64,000 nucleotides of DNA from Clostridium chromiireducens (GCF_002029255.1 NZ_MZGT01000027.1:1-64000); one strand, 5' to 3'. Counted from the first letter of the stretch, positions 18,896 to 29,404 are shown. The notes: generated from the letters alone by a model not told the origin. A program made the numbers and translations.

Positions 18896-20560
18896 TCAAT
18901 CTCTCATATTTAATTTTTTAACTATATCTTTAAATATTGGTGCCGCTGTATCTCCTCCGCCTAAGTCTTCGTTGTCAGTTCCATTTAAAGATGGTATATC
19001 TGGAGTGAATACTACCATTGTATAATTCTTATCACCTACACTAAAGAATCCCGCAAACCAACCATGTGTCTGACCATCGCTGCCAGTTGAAGTACCAGTT
19101 TTACCTCCTATATCCAAGTCACCAACATATGCCTTTATACCCGTACCCTTTATAACCACTTGCCTCATAGCATTTTTAATTAATTTAGCAGTTGTCTGAC
19201 TATATACTCTTTTCTGATCAGTTTTAAATTCCTTTACAGCGTTATCGTCCTTATCTAATATGCCTTCAACTATATATGGTTTTTCATACACTCCGTTATT
19301 AGTTATAGCATTTATTGCTCCCAACATCTGTACTGGCGTTACATTCATACATTGTCCTATAGATATATTGTTTATCCCTAACTCTTCACTAGGTTTTACT
19401 CCCTTAGCTTCATTTACTATTCCACTATTTAAATTTAAAACTCTATCATATAAACCTAATGATTTTGAATACTCCATTAGTTTTTCATATCCGACTTTAG
19501 ATCCTATTTCCGCAAATATATCATTACAGGATTTCTCAAATGCTTCTTCCACTGTTAATTTACCATATACCTTTTTATCTATTTTCCCAGATCCTATAAA
19601 AGTATCATTGATATTTATTAACCCCATATCTAAGGCTGATCCAAGAGTTATTATTTTATAAATAGATCCTGGCTCGTATCCTATTTGTTGAATTCCTAGA
19701 TTTATATTAGCAGCACTTTCATCTTTTTGAACCATAGCTCTGATTCTACCTGTGTCGCTTTCCATTATACTCACACCTATATTCCCCAAATATGAATACT
19801 GTTCGTTACCCAAAATTTCTCTTACTTTATTCTCCATATCACTATCTATTGTTAATTTTAAATTTCTATTACTATCGCTTACACTTACTGATTGTTTTGC
19901 ATATACTGCCCTATTATCCAAATAAAATTCACTTTTAGGTTTTTCATTATCCTTTAAATAACCGTACAATTGACTTTGGAGTGATCCTTCTTCATTACCT
20001 TCATCTAATATTTTTGATAACATACTGCTAACACTCCATGCCTTTTTAGTGTCAATTTTATCTGCAATATAAGTATATATTCCTTTTATATTTTTCAAAT
20101 TATTTATTTTATTATATGTATCTTCAGAAATATTAAAATATATTTTTCCACTTTGCTTCATTATATCCGTATAATTAAAATCAGGATTTTCAGACTTCAT
20201 AATAAAATTTAAAGCCATTAAGTCTTCTAGTGTTTCTTCATAATTATTCAAACTGAATGGTCTTGTATCAATTACTAGTACATATTTTTTATCATATTTC
20301 ATCAAATCTTTTCCATTTGTATCTAAAATCATATAATTCATGTCACTTATATTTTCTTCTTGATGGTTCTGATAGGATCCTAAGACTCTTTCAGACGGAT
20401 ATATTTGTAATAAATACAAACGTGTTGTTAAAATCACTATAATAGTAATAAATAAAGATAAAACTTGCACTAACCTTTTATCTCTATAAAATTTTTCAGT
20501 AAAAATATAAAACACCTCCCTACGCTTAAATTCTAGCCTTAAAGGAGGTGTTTTATTCAA
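18896..20560 (-). CDS. class B penicillin-binding protein (SpoVD/PBP2-like)
   Basis: Peptidoglycan transpeptidase, up to 554 residues. One N-terminal membrane helix (about 32-52), dimerisation/pedestal region, then transpeptidase motifs GSIYK (SxxK with catalytic Ser), SCN (SxN) and GGKTGTS (KTG box). Position beside sigK suggests a spore or septal PBP, but no PASTA domain follows. The start is unclear: the longest frame opens with a TTG at 20560 that has no ribosome site and lies before a terminator hairpin (20511-20553). A GTG at about residue 16 or 32 could be the true start; both retain most of the membrane helix. Confidence 0.88.
   Translation of the reverse strand: MNKTPPLRLEFKRREVFYIFTEKFYRDKRLVQVLSLFITIIVILTTRLYLLQIYPSERVLGSYQNHQEENISDMNYMILDTNGKDLMKYDKKYVLVIDTRPFSLNNYEETLEDLMALNFIMKSENPDFNYTDIMKQSGKIYFNISEDTYNKINNLKNIKGIYTYIADKIDTKKAWSVSSMLSKILDEGNEEGSLQSQLYGYLKDNEKPKSEFYLDNRAVYAKQSVSVSDSNRNLKLTIDSDMENKVREILGNEQYSYLGNIGVSIMESDTGRIRAMVQKDESAANINLGIQQIGYEPGSIYKIITLGSALDMGLININDTFIGSGKIDKKVYGKLTVEEAFEKSCNDIFAEIGSKVGYEKLMEYSKSLGLYDRVLNLNSGIVNEAKGVKPSEELGINNISIGQCMNVTPVQMLGAINAITNNGVYEKPYIVEGILDKDDNAVKEFKTDQKRVYSQTTAKLIKNAMRQVVIKGTGIKAYVGDLDIGGKTGTSTGSDGQTHGWFAGFFSVGDKNYTMVVFTPDIPSLNGTDNEDLGGGDTAAPIFKDIVKKLNMRD
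20511..20553 (-). terminator. hairpin between trhP and the PBP gene, overlapping the PBP frame
   Basis: Minus strand AAAACACCTCC pairs with GGAGGTGTTTT, followed by ATATTTTT. It begins about 7 bases after the trhP stop and its 3' arm contains the only good Shine-Dalgarno-like GGGAGGTG before the PBP. It could act as terminator, as translational lock, or both. Confidence 0.7.
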
Positions 20561-20562
20561 CT

Positions 20563-21783
20563 TTATTCTTTATCTTTAACTATTAAATCTTTAACCTTTA
20601 GAGGAATATCAACTCTAACTTTATACAGCATTTTTGCTCTAGGTGCCGATTCAATTGGAGTTCCATTTTCTTCTGTCATGTCGTGGAGAACAATTTCAAA
20701 ATTATCTCCTTCTGGTCTTAATATTTCTACTGTATCTCCATTTAATACTTTGTTTTTTTGCTCAATAGTCGCAATTTTAGTTTCTTCATCGTATTCTCTT
20801 ACTATTCCGATTATATCTGCATTTCTAATATAAGCTGAATCTTCATAAACCTGTTCAGCAGTTTGCCCATAGTAAAAACCTGTATGGTATTGCCTATGAC
20901 TAACTTTGAATAAATTTTCCATCCATTTTGGATCAAATTTATAATTATCAGGATCTTTCATATATGCATCTACTGCCTGCCTATATGATTTTACTACAGC
21001 CGCAACATAGTATACGCTTTTCATTCGTCCTTCAATTTTAAGAGAATATACTCCTGCTTTAATCACATCATCTATATGTTCAATCATACATAAATCTTTT
21101 GAGTTCATTATGTATGTTCCCTTTTCATCTTCATATACAGGGTAAAACTCATTCGGTCTTTTTTCTTCAACTAAATGATATTTAAACCTACATGCCTGCG
21201 CACAAGCACCTCTATTAGCATCTCTTCCAACCATATAATTTGAGATCAAGCATCTTCCTGAGTAACTTATACACATTGAGCCATGAACGAATGCTTCAAT
21301 TTCACATTCTTCAGGTAAATTGTCTCTCATTGTTTTTATCTCAGTTAAGCTAAGCTCTCTAGCCATTACTATTCTCTTAACGCCTTGATCGTACCAAAAT
21401 TTAGCCGCTCTCCAGTTAACATTATTAGCTTGAGTGCTTAAATGAATTTCTAAATTTGGCGCAACTTCTCTAGCTGTTGCAATTATTGCTGGATCTGATG
21501 CTATTATTGCATCAACACCTGTATCGTACAATTCTTTTATATAATCTTCAACGCCTGTTAAATCCTCATTATGAGGAAAAACGTTCATTGTTACATAAAC
21601 TTTTCTATCTCTATCATGAGCATATTGTACACCTTCTTTTAATTGCTCATTTGTAAAATTATCAGCAAATGCTCTTAAGTTTAATTTGCTTCCTCCAAGG
21701 TATACAGCATCTGCTCCAAAATCTATTGCTATTTTTAGTTTGTCTAGATTTCCTGCTGGTGCTAAAATTTCTGGTCTTATCAT
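20563..21783 (-). CDS. trhP: U32-family protein, tRNA 5-hydroxyuridine synthesis (TrhP)
   Basis: 406 residues, the YrrO/YegQ group of peptidase family U32. These proteins are now known to make 5-hydroxyuridine at tRNA wobble position 34 from prephenate, rather than to be proteases. Motifs PEILAPAGNLDKLKIAIDFG, SGRCLISNYMVGRDANRGAC and SLKIEGRMKS are characteristic, with conserved cysteines in GACAQACR. Lies 6 bases after trmR, the methyltransferase of the next step, reproducing the Bacillus yrrMNO order with one U32 gene instead of two. Confidence 0.9.
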   Translation of the reverse strand: MIRPEILAPAGNLDKLKIAIDFGADAVYLGGSKLNLRAFADNFTNEQLKEGVQYAHDRDRKVYVTMNVFPHNEDLTGVEDYIKELYDTGVDAIIASDPAIIATAREVAPNLEIHLSTQANNVNWRAAKFWYDQGVKRIVMARELSLTEIKTMRDNLPEECEIEAFVHGSMCISYSGRCLISNYMVGRDANRGACAQACRFKYHLVEEKRPNEFYPVYEDEKGTYIMNSKDLCMIEHIDDVIKAGVYSLKIEGRMKSVYYVAAVVKSYRQAVDAYMKDPDNYKFDPKWMENLFKVSHRQYHTGFYYGQTAEQVYEDSAYIRNADIIGIVREYDEETKIATIEQKNKVLNGDTVEILRPEGDNFEIVLHDMTEENGTPIESAPRAKMLYKVRVDIPLKVKDLIVKDKE

Positions 21784-21789
21784 TTAAAT

Positions 21790-22434
21790 TTACCTCCTCT
21801 TAGTAACTGCAATTCCATCTCCCATAGGTATGACAGACGTAATTAAGTTTTCATCTTGAGTAACTAATTCCAAATAAGTCCTCATTCTTTTTACTATTGT
21901 TATTTTTCTTCTTTTTACTAATTCTTGAGATGCTACCATCCCTCTAAATAATACATTATCAGCTATTATTATACCATCATTTTTTAATAATCTTAAACAA
22001 TGAGGTAAAAAATGATTATAATGGCCTTTACCTGCATCCATAAAAATCAAATCAAAAGGTTCCTCTAATCTTTCTAAAACTTCTAGGCAATCTCCCTCTT
22101 CAATTTTTATTTTATGACTTAATTCGAACTTTTCCAAATTAGAATTCGCCAATTCTATCATATTCTTATCACGTTCTATTGTAATTATTTCTGGCTCTGT
22201 TCCTGAAGATTGATACATCAATATAGAAGAAAATCCTATTGCTGTTCCAAGTTCTAATATTCTTTTAGGCTTTTTCATACTAGTCATAAATTCAAGAAAA
22301 ACTCCAGTTTCTTTTTGAACAATAGGTACATGGTTTTCTCTTGCAAAATCCTCTATCTCTTTTAAAATACCATTTCTATCAGGGATTAATCCTCTAATAT
22401 ATTCCTCCATATAGTCATATGTAATTTCACTCAT
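21790..22434 (-). CDS. trmR: tRNA 5-hydroxyuridine methyltransferase (TrmR/YrrM)
   Basis: SAM-dependent O-methyltransferase of 214 residues. SAM motif I is ILELGTAIGFSSILM, acidic residue in ITIERDKNMIELA, and LIFMDAGKGHYNHF is the metal/catalytic region of the COMT-like family. TrmR makes 5-methoxyuridine in wobble uridines. Adjacency to trhP supports this over a general catechol O-methyltransferase. Confidence 0.88.
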   Translation of the reverse strand: MSEITYDYMEEYIRGLIPDRNGILKEIEDFARENHVPIVQKETGVFLEFMTSMKKPKRILELGTAIGFSSILMYQSSGTEPEIITIERDKNMIELANSNLEKFELSHKIKIEEGDCLEVLERLEEPFDLIFMDAGKGHYNHFLPHCLRLLKNDGIIIADNVLFRGMVASQELVKRRKITIVKRMRTYLELVTQDENLITSVIPMGDGIAVTKRR

Positions 22435-22451
22435 AAATTTCCTCCACGATT

Positions 22452-23477
22452 CTAATATCCTAACTCTTTTTTCTTCTTTAAAAATTCATCATAGTTATTA
22501 GTAAAGTAATGTGATCCATCTACCTGCAGTATATAATATAAATAGTCTGTCTTTTCAGGTATTAATGCTGCCTTTATGCATTCTATTCCCGGATTTGATA
22601 TAGGCCCAATCGGCAGTCCATTATATTTATATATATTATAAGGTGAATCTATTTCTAAATGCTTGTTCAATACAACATCTACATGATATCCTAATGCATA
22701 GATTACTGCAGCATCTATTTGAAGTTTCATGTTCTTTTCCAGTCTATTATAAATGACTGATGAAATTAAAGGTCTGTCTTTAGGAATTCTAGCCTCTTTT
22801 TCGATTATTGATGCTACTGTCACTATCTTTTCTATATCTTCATTTTTAATATCAATCTTATTTTCATCTTTTACTCGGTTTAAAACATCTTCAAATCTAT
22901 CAATCATAAGTTTGATTATAGTATCCGCATCAGAACTTTTTTCAATTAAATATGTATCCGGGTATAAAAATCCTTCAAGATTATATCTTTTTTTCTTATC
23001 AGCCTTTATGTAGCTAGGTAATTCATAATTATTAACTGCCTTTAAAAATTCCTCTTTTGTACAAATGCCTTTTTCTTCTACAGTTTTAGCGATATCTTCA
23101 ACTGAATACCCTTCTGGTATAGTTAGCTTTACCAAATCCATATCTCCGGCTTTATTTTCCAATGAATTTATCAAATTTTCTAATGTTGTATTAGTATCTA
23201 TTTCGTATATACCTTCCACTAATTCTATATTCCTTTTATCAATAGCTAAATTTAATTTAATAAGAAACTTATTATTTAATTTGTTAGCTTTATCTAGGTC
23301 ATTTAAAACTTCGTAAAATCCTTCACCTTGATTTATTTCAATAATAATTTTACTTTCATTAGATTTAAGTGGATTTTCTATAACTTTATTATAAAATATT
23401 ACAAATAGCACCGATATTGAGAATAAAAAAAATATAAACAGTAACATTAGTTTTCTAAAAGGCTTATATTTATTCAT
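22452..23477 (-). CDS. mltG: endolytic murein transglycosylase MltG
   Basis: Membrane-anchored lytic transglycosylase that cuts growing glycan strands; 341 residues. N-terminal membrane helix at about 10-30, then a YceG domain with TIPEGYSVEDIAKTV (LysM-like subdomain), the catalytic glutamate region TVASIIEKEARIP, VIYNRLEKNMKLQIDAAVIYALG and NTY-type motif SPYNIYKYNGLPIGPISNPG. Follows typA and precedes trmR in the same direction. Confidence 0.95.
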   Translation of the reverse strand: MNKYKPFRKLMLLFIFFLFSISVLFVIFYNKVIENPLKSNESKIIIEINQGEGFYEVLNDLDKANKLNNKFLIKLNLAIDKRNIELVEGIYEIDTNTTLENLINSLENKAGDMDLVKLTIPEGYSVEDIAKTVEEKGICTKEEFLKAVNNYELPSYIKADKKKRYNLEGFLYPDTYLIEKSSDADTIIKLMIDRFEDVLNRVKDENKIDIKNEDIEKIVTVASIIEKEARIPKDRPLISSVIYNRLEKNMKLQIDAAVIYALGYHVDVVLNKHLEIDSPYNIYKYNGLPIGPISNPGIECIKAALIPEKTDYLYYILQVDGSHYFTNNYDEFLKKKKELGY

Positions 23478-23492
23478 AAACTTTCTCCTAGA

Positions 23493-23540
23493 TATAATTA
23501 AAAGTAAACAGCCAAATAAAGACCATTTACTTTAATTATA
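23493..23540 (-). terminator. possible AT-rich terminator after typA
   Basis: Hairpin with arms TATAATTAAAAGTAAA and TTTACTTTAATTATA, 37 bases after the typA stop on the minus strand. AT-rich and without a clear T run, so it may only be a processing structure. Confidence 0.4.
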
Positions 23541-23577
23541 TTTATTTTATTCAATATTTAAAGTGTTTTCAGCAAAA

Positions 23578-25404
23578 TTATTTTTTACTTCTGCTAATCA
23601 TTCTTCTTCTTTCAGCACTATCTAAAATTCTTTTTCTCATTCTTATATTTTTTGGTGTAACTTCTACTAATTCATCAGCATTTATGAATTCTAAACATTG
23701 TTCAAGAGACATTTCAACTGGTGGAGTTAATTTTAATGCATCGTCAGCACCTGATGATCTTGTATTAGTAAGCTTCTTCATTTTACATACATTAATTTCA
23801 AGATCCTCTGCTCTTGCAGAAACCCCAACAATCATACCACCATATACTGGAACACCAGCACCTATGAATAATTGACCTCTTTCTTGAGCACTATATAATC
23901 CATATGCTATTGAATCTCCTGCTTCAAATGAAACTATTGATCCTCTGCTTCTTCCTGGAATTTCACCTTTGAATTTTTCATATGAATGGAATACGTGATT
24001 CATAATTCCATTACCCTTTGTATCAGTCATTAATTCACTTCTGAATCCAATAAGACCTCTAGCTGGAATTGTGAATTCTAATCTTGTGTATCCATTTACT
24101 GCAGATGTCATATTAACCATTTCAGCTTTTCTAGGTCCTAACTTTTCCATAACTGGTCCCATAAATTCTTCTGGAACGTCAATTGTTAAGTACTCAATTG
24201 GTTCTTCCTTGTGGCCATTTACGTCTCTAAATATAACATTTGCTTTTGAAACTTGGAATTCATATCCTTCTCTTCTCATTGTTTCAATAAGAACTGAAAG
24301 ATGAAGTTCTCCTCTTCCTGAAACTTCAAAACAATCTGGAGTAAGTTCGTTTACTCTTAAACTTACATTTGTTTCAAGTTCTCTCATTAATCTATCTCTT
24401 AAATGTCTTGATGTTACAAAATCACCTTCTTGACCTGCAAATGGTGAATCATTAACCATGAAGTTCATGTTTAATGTTGGTTCATCTATTTCTAAAAATG
24501 GTAATGCTTCTGGTGATGAAGAATCCGCTATAGTATCACCTATGTTAGCATCAACGACACCACTTACTGCAACTATATCTCCCATTGAAGCTTCTTCTGC
24601 TTCTTCTCTTTTTAATCCTTTGTATGTAAATATACTAGTTATTTTGTAATTAGCATTTGATCCATCGTTCTTTAATAAAGTAACAGTTTGATTTCTCTTT
24701 ACTGTACCTCTATGTATCTTACCAATTGCAATTTTACCAACAAACGCATTTGAATCTAATGTACTTACTAACATTTGAAGTGGTTCATCTATATATCCTT
24801 CTGGTGGTGCAACATATTTTAATATCGTATCAAATATAGGAGTCATATCAGAATTTGTATCATCTACATTATATTTTGCAAAGCCTTCTCTAGCTGATGC
24901 ATAAATAATTTGGAAGTCTAATTGTTCGTCATTAGCTCCAAGTTCTACAAACAGGTCAAATACTTCATCAATAACATCAGTTGGTCTAGCATTTGGTTTA
25001 TCTATTTTGTTAATTATAACTATTGGTCTAAGTCCTAGTTCTAATGATTTCTTTAAAACGAATTTAGTTTGTGGCATTGGTCCTTCATAAGAATCAACAA
25101 CAAGTAATACTGAGTCAACCATCTTAAGTACACGTTCAACTTCTCCACCGAAGTCAGCATGTCCTGGTGTATCTACTATGTTTATTTTTATGTCATTGTA
25201 AATTACTGCAGTATTCTTTGAAAGAATTGTAATTCCTCTTTCTTTTTCTAAGTCATTAGAATCCATTACTCTTTCTTCTAGTTTTTCATTTGCTCTAAAT
25301 GTGTGACTTTGTCTAAGAAGTGCATCTACTAGAGTTGTCTTACCATGGTCAACGTGGGCTATTATAGCAATATTTCTTATATCTTCTCTTTTATTTAATT
25401 CCAT
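23578..25404 (-). CDS. typA: translational GTPase TypA/BipA
   Basis: Ribosome-associated GTPase involved in 50S assembly and stress; 608 residues, the usual length. G1 [11 protein letters not shown]3 [18 protein letters not shown]4 [12 protein letters not shown]5 YASAREG. Elongation-factor-like domains follow and the family-specific C-terminus includes [26 protein letters not shown] (read as successive motifs) and [11 protein letters not shown]. Monocistronic or with mltG. Confidence 0.97.
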   Translation of the reverse strand: MELNKREDIRNIAIIAHVDHGKTTLVDALLRQSHTFRANEKLEERVMDSNDLEKERGITILSKNTAVIYNDIKINIVDTPGHADFGGEVERVLKMVDSVLLVVDSYEGPMPQTKFVLKKSLELGLRPIVIINKIDKPNARPTDVIDEVFDLFVELGANDEQLDFQIIYASAREGFAKYNVDDTNSDMTPIFDTILKYVAPPEGYIDEPLQMLVSTLDSNAFVGKIAIGKIHRGTVKRNQTVTLLKNDGSNANYKITSIFTYKGLKREEAEEASMGDIVAVSGVVDANIGDTIADSSSPEALPFLEIDEPTLNMNFMVNDSPFAGQEGDFVTSRHLRDRLMRELETNVSLRVNELTPDCFEVSGRGELHLSVLIETMRREGYEFQVSKANVIFRDVNGHKEEPIEYLTIDVPEEFMGPVMEKLGPRKAEMVNMTSAVNGYTRLEFTIPARGLIGFRSELMTDTKGNGIMNHVFHSYEKFKGEIPGRSRGSIVSFEAGDSIAYGLYSAQERGQLFIGAGVPVYGGMIVGVSARAEDLEINVCKMKKLTNTRSSGADDALKLTPPVEMSLEQCLEFINADELVEVTPKNIRMRKRILDSAERRRMISRSKK

Positions 25405-25774
25405 TCTTATTCCTCCAAACAGTAATCAAACTGCATTTTTTTTCTTTTCTATTAGTTTATTTATAGTATTCATTTAACTAGGTCGAAGTTCATATATATA
25501 TTGTACGTAATTTTTTAATTAACTATTATACAAAATTATATTATTAATAAACAAGTTCATTTAAACTACTTATTGTGTCGATGTAAACCTATAACTGTTT
25601 TTTTCCAAAAGAAAATTGGATACTTAAAGTATCCAATTTCCTACACAACTAGTTTAAATTCTACTCTTTTCTTCAAAAAAAGTCAACCCTATTACAAGTA
25701 ATAATAAACTAATTCATTATAGATCCTGTTAATATAAACAATTTATATCTTAAATCATTTATTTCACAAGCATC
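25405..25774. other. intergenic region between typA and rnjA
   Basis: Contains the rnjA terminator at 25608-25640 and the presumed typA promoter on its left side. No open frame seen. Confidence 0.5.
25608..25640 (-). terminator. terminator after rnjA
   Basis: Near-perfect palindrome AAATTGGATACTT / AAGTATCCAATTT followed on the minus strand by TTCTTTT. Lies 135 bases after the rnjA stop, so it leaves a long 3' untranslated region. Confidence 0.75.
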
Positions 25775-27442
25775 CTAAAATTCCATAATTATTGGTAGTA
25801 TCATAGGTTTTCTCTTAGTTTTTTCATAGAGATATTCTCTTAATTCATCTCTCATTTTTGACTTCAATGTAGCCCAATCAGTAATTTGTCTTTCTTCACA
25901 GTTTCTTAATACAGATTTAACTATCACTCTAGCTTCATCCATAAGACCCTCTGATTCTCTTACATATACAAATCCCCTTGAAATTATATCTGGCCCAGAT
26001 ACAACTCTGCCAGTTTGTTTTTCTATTGTCACTACAATTGTTAAAATTCCGTCTTGTGAAAGATGCTTTCTATCTCTTAGAACTATATTTCCAACATCTC
26101 CAACTCCAAGACCGTCAACAAATACCTGTCCGGAAACAACAGTACCAGTTTTTTTAATTTGGTTTCTTGCAACTTCAATTACATCTCCATTTTCAGGTAT
26201 TAATAAATTCTTCTCTGGTAGACCAACTTCCATTGCTAACTCACCGTGTTTCTTCAGATGCCTATATTCACCATGAACTGGTATAAAGAATCTCGGTTTA
26301 ACTAACGCTTGCATTAGTTTTAATTCTTCTTGACAAGCATGCCCCGATACATGAATCTTTTCTATTGAATCATATATTACTTGAGCACCCTTCTTAAATA
26401 ATTGATTTATTACCTTTGAAACAAATTTCTCATTCCCTGGAATTGGTGTTGCTGAAATAATAACTGTATCTCCTGGAACAACATTTATTTTTCTATGTTC
26501 TGACGCTGCCATTCTTGCAAGTGCAGACATCGGTTCTCCCTGACTACCAGTCGTTATTACCACAATTTTTTCATTAGGATATTTTGAAATCTGATCTACT
26601 GGAATAAGTACGTCTTTTCCAACTGTAAGATATCCAAGTTCTATCGCTACTTGAACAATATTCTCCATACTTCTTCCTGATACCGCTACTTTCTTCTCAT
26701 AAGCTTCTGCAGCTGTAATTATTTGTTGGATTCTATGAACATTAGATGCAAAAGTTGCAACTATTAATCTACCTTTTGCTTTACCAAATAAACGCAAGAA
26801 AGCCTCTCCAACAATTTTTTCTGTCATAGTATATCCTGGTCGTTCAACATTAGTTGAATCAGCCATCATTACTAATACACCTTTTCTTCCTAATTCAGCC
26901 AATCTTCCAAAATCCATCATCTCCCCATCAATAGGAGTATAATCAATTTTAAAATCCCCCGTATGAAGTACAACTCCAAGTGGAGTATGAATCGCGATTG
27001 CAACTGAATCTGCAATTGAGTGGTTTGTTTTTATGAATTCCACAGAAACGCTATCTAGTTTAATTATATCTTTTGGCTTTACTCTTATTAGTTCTGTTGA
27101 AGCTAACAGACCGTGTTCTTTCAGTTTTGTTTCAACTATACCAAGAGTAAGTTTTGTACCATATACAGGAACATTCAACTGCCTCAACACATATGGCAAT
27201 GCCCCTATATGGTCCTCATGTCCATGAGTTAAAAATATTCCTTTGATCTTTTCTGCATTTTTCATGAGATATGAAACATCTGGTATTACTATATCTATTC
27301 CAAACATATCATCATCAGGAAATTTTAATCCACAGTCTATTACAATAATATCTTCCTTATATTCAATAGCTGTTATATTTTTCCCAATCTCGTTTATACC
27401 ACCAAGAGGAATAATCTTTATCTTAGCTCTCTCATTTTTCAT
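25775..27442 (-). CDS. rnjA: ribonuclease J
   Basis: 5'-exo/endoribonuclease for mRNA decay and rRNA maturation; 555 residues. Beta-lactamase fold metal motif HGHEDHIGALPYVL, further metal ligands in LHTGDFKIDYTP and HVSGHACQEELK, beta-CASP segment VIITTGSQGEPMSALARMA (read as motifs), and a C-terminal domain. A longer frame has 22 extra codons, but the ATG at 27442 follows AGGAGGGGAAGC and gives the usual start. RNase J1 versus J2 cannot be told; only one copy is in the window. Confidence 0.95.
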   Translation of the reverse strand: MKNERAKIKIIPLGGINEIGKNITAIEYKEDIIVIDCGLKFPDDDMFGIDIVIPDVSYLMKNAEKIKGIFLTHGHEDHIGALPYVLRQLNVPVYGTKLTLGIVETKLKEHGLLASTELIRVKPKDIIKLDSVSVEFIKTNHSIADSVAIAIHTPLGVVLHTGDFKIDYTPIDGEMMDFGRLAELGRKGVLVMMADSTNVERPGYTMTEKIVGEAFLRLFGKAKGRLIVATFASNVHRIQQIITAAEAYEKKVAVSGRSMENIVQVAIELGYLTVGKDVLIPVDQISKYPNEKIVVITTGSQGEPMSALARMAASEHRKINVVPGDTVIISATPIPGNEKFVSKVINQLFKKGAQVIYDSIEKIHVSGHACQEELKLMQALVKPRFFIPVHGEYRHLKKHGELAMEVGLPEKNLLIPENGDVIEVARNQIKKTGTVVSGQVFVDGLGVGDVGNIVLRDRKHLSQDGILTIVVTIEKQTGRVVSGPDIISRGFVYVRESEGLMDEARVIVKSVLRNCEERQITDWATLKSKMRDELREYLYEKTKRKPMILPIIMEF

Positions 27443-27645
27443 GCTTCCCCTCCTTCTTCCTATATTAATATATAAACAAAGGTTCTTTTTCCAAACGTTT
27501 AAAAGCATGCAATTTATTTAGTTTCATTTTTAATTAGTATTTCTTATACTCTTACCATATAAAAAACTACTTTATATTAAATCTAAAACAAATTTTGCAT
27601 AAATATTTTATTATAATTTGCTCTCAAATACCCAGAAAACTCCTT

Positions 27646-28110
27646 TTATTCATCATGTTGTTTTTTTTGACATTCATCACATATTCCATAAAATTTTACA
27701 CTGTGGTCAAGTATTTTAAACTTGTATTGCTTTTCAATTCCCGACTCTAGTTCCTCTAATAAATCATCTTGAACCTCTAAAACCTTATGGCAATTATTAC
27801 AAATCAGATGGTGATGTCTATGAGTTTCGTTAGAATGCACTATCTCATATCTACTACAACCATCATTTAAATCTAATCTAGATATAACTCCGAGCTCTTC
27901 TAACAAAAGAATAGTTCTATATACAGTTGCCAGCCCAATTTCAGGACAACTTATTTTTACTTTATCATATATTTCTTCTGCTGTTAAATGTTGACCTTCA
28001 TTATCTATAATTGTATCAACTATGGATCTTCTTTGTGGCGTTAATTTATAACCCTTCTTTTTCAAATCTTCTTTCAAGGCATTCATATCAATCAAATTTG
28101 ATACATCCAT
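27646..28110 (-). CDS. fur: Fur-family metalloregulator
   Basis: 154-residue Fur-family repressor. N-terminal winged helix (GYKLTPQRRSIVDTII), metal-binding HRHHHLICNNCHKVLE and C-terminal ICDECQ pair, giving the two CxxC structural zinc sites plus the regulatory His cluster. Overall pattern fits Fur (iron) better than PerR or Zur, but the metal cannot be fixed by eye. No Fur box was identified nearby. Confidence 0.9.
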   Translation of the reverse strand: MDVSNLIDMNALKEDLKKKGYKLTPQRRSIVDTIIDNEGQHLTAEEIYDKVKISCPEIGLATVYRTILLLEELGVISRLDLNDGCSRYEIVHSNETHRHHHLICNNCHKVLEVQDDLLEELESGIEKQYKFKILDHSVKFYGICDECQKKQHDE

Positions 28111-28203
28111 TCATAACACCTCACATTTCATATTTCATTACACTAAGAAAATTCACTCTTATTTGTGTAAATTTAAAATTAACAATTTGTTAAATAAGTA
28201 GTC

Positions 28204-28482
28204 TTATTCTTCACTAATTCCATCTTCATCCATGAGAGTTTCATAAGTTTCTAATACCATTTCGAACTCTTCATCTTCATCTTCTAAAGCTATAAATATC
28301 TCACTACCATCTTCATCTTTAAATATCTTGAAAGCATATGCTTCATCAGTTTCTTCAAACGCAGGTGTTGCAATGATATATTGTCCTTTTAACTTTTCTA
28401 TTTCAAAGTATATAATAACCTCGAATTTAACGTCGTTTCCGTCTTGATCTGGTATATATACATATTTTGCATCTTTATCCAT
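28204..28482 (-). CDS. DUF1292 protein (YrzB-like)
   Basis: 92-residue acidic protein; contains YVYIPDQDGNDVKFEVIIYFE and EIFIALEDEDEEFEMV, the DUF1292 pattern. Function unknown. The family is regularly found between ruvX and fur or rnjA in Firmicutes, as in this window. ATG follows GAAAGGGATATAGTT. Confidence 0.9.
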   Translation of the reverse strand: MDKDAKYVYIPDQDGNDVKFEVIIYFEIEKLKGQYIIATPAFEETDEAYAFKIFKDEDGSEIFIALEDEDEEFEMVLETYETLMDEDGISEE

Positions 28483-28623
28483 AACTATATCCCTTTCTAT
28501 CTTTAATTTTTTATATTTCTAAGCATAACAAACTCAACCTATACTATTTCATTTTTTTATATTAAGTATAAATTACTCTTAAGCTATTTTATTATGCACA
28601 ATTGTAATCAAATCAATTGTAGG

Positions 28624-29037
28624 CTACCTTGAAATCATATCTAAATATCCTTGCAGGATATAAGTTGACGCCACTTTATCTACTATCTTTTTTCTCTTAC
28701 TTCTTGACAAATCCGCTTCAAGCATTGCTTTATGTGCTGCTACTGTTGTTAAACGCTCATCCCAAAACTTAATTTCCACCTTAAGTTCTTCCTCTATCAA
28801 TTTACCAAAAGACATAATAATTTCCCCTGATGGCCCTATTGTTCCATTCATATTTTTCGGTAATCCGACTACTATGGTTTTAACATCATAATCATCACAA
28901 AACTTTTTTATTTCTTCTATATCTTTGTTTTTATTAGTTCTTCTAATTGTAGTCAATCCTTGAGCCGTGAACCCTAACGGATCACTTACCGCAACTCCTA
29001 TAGTCTTACTACCTACATCTAATCCAAGTATTCTCAA
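28624..29037 (-). CDS. ruvX: RuvX/YqgF Holliday-junction resolvase-like / pre-16S nuclease
   Basis: 137-residue RNase H-fold protein. N-terminal [19 protein letters not shown] with catalytic Asp, [13 protein letters not shown], and [18 protein letters not shown] with the second acidic cluster. In E. coli YqgF processes the 5' end of 16S rRNA; some homologs cut Holliday junctions. Conserved neighbour of ireB and alaS. Confidence 0.94.
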   Translation of the reverse strand: MRILGLDVGSKTIGVAVSDPLGFTAQGLTTIRRTNKNKDIEEIKKFCDDYDVKTIVVGLPKNMNGTIGPSGEIIMSFGKLIEEELKVEIKFWDERLTTVAAHKAMLEADLSRSKRKKIVDKVASTYILQGYLDMISR

Positions 29038-29120
29038 ATTCTAGCACCTCTCACGGTATATTTAAAATATAATAAGTCAGAATTATAGACTTATTATATT
29101 ATTTCATACACCTAAAATTA

Positions 29121-29146
29121 AGAGTGCCCGCATAAACGGGCACTCT
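29121..29146 (-). terminator. terminator between ireB and ruvX
   Basis: GC-rich hairpin GAGTGCCCG / CGGGCACTC, one base after the ireB stop on the minus strand, followed by TTAATTTT. It probably ends the alaS-ireB transcript and separates it from ruvX. Confidence 0.85.
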
Positions 29147-29404
29147 CTACTTTATCTCTAAATAAGATTTTATAACCTCTTCTAGTATGTCATCTCTTTC
29201 GAGTTTTCTTACTAAAGCTCTTGCTCCGTTGTAATTAGTGATGTAAGTAGGGTCTCCAGAAATCAAATATCCAACTAATTGATTTATAGGATTATATCCT
29301 TTTTCCTGTAATGAATTATAAACCTCTGTTAAAATTGTCTTTGTAAGAGCTTCTTTATTCTTACTTAAATCAAATTGCATTGTATGTTCAATATTATTAC
29401 TCAT
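29147..29404 (-). CDS. IreB-family regulatory phosphoprotein (UPF0297)
   Basis: 85-residue member of the IreB/YrzL family. In Enterococcus, IreB is phosphorylated by the PASTA kinase IreK and affects cephalosporin resistance. Visible family features: TMQFDLSKN near the start, LQEKGYNPINQLVGYLISGDPTYI in the middle, and ARALVRKLERDDILEEVIKSYL at the end. Located between alaS and ruvX, its standard place. Confidence 0.95.
   Translation of the reverse strand: MSNNIEHTMQFDLSKNKEALTKTILTEVYNSLQEKGYNPINQLVGYLISGDPTYITNYNGARALVRKLERDDILEEVIKSYLEIK

Noticed and set aside
20563..21783. Collagenase/protease function for the U32 protein
   Set aside because: The neighbouring trmR and the U32 subgroup point to tRNA hydroxylation instead.
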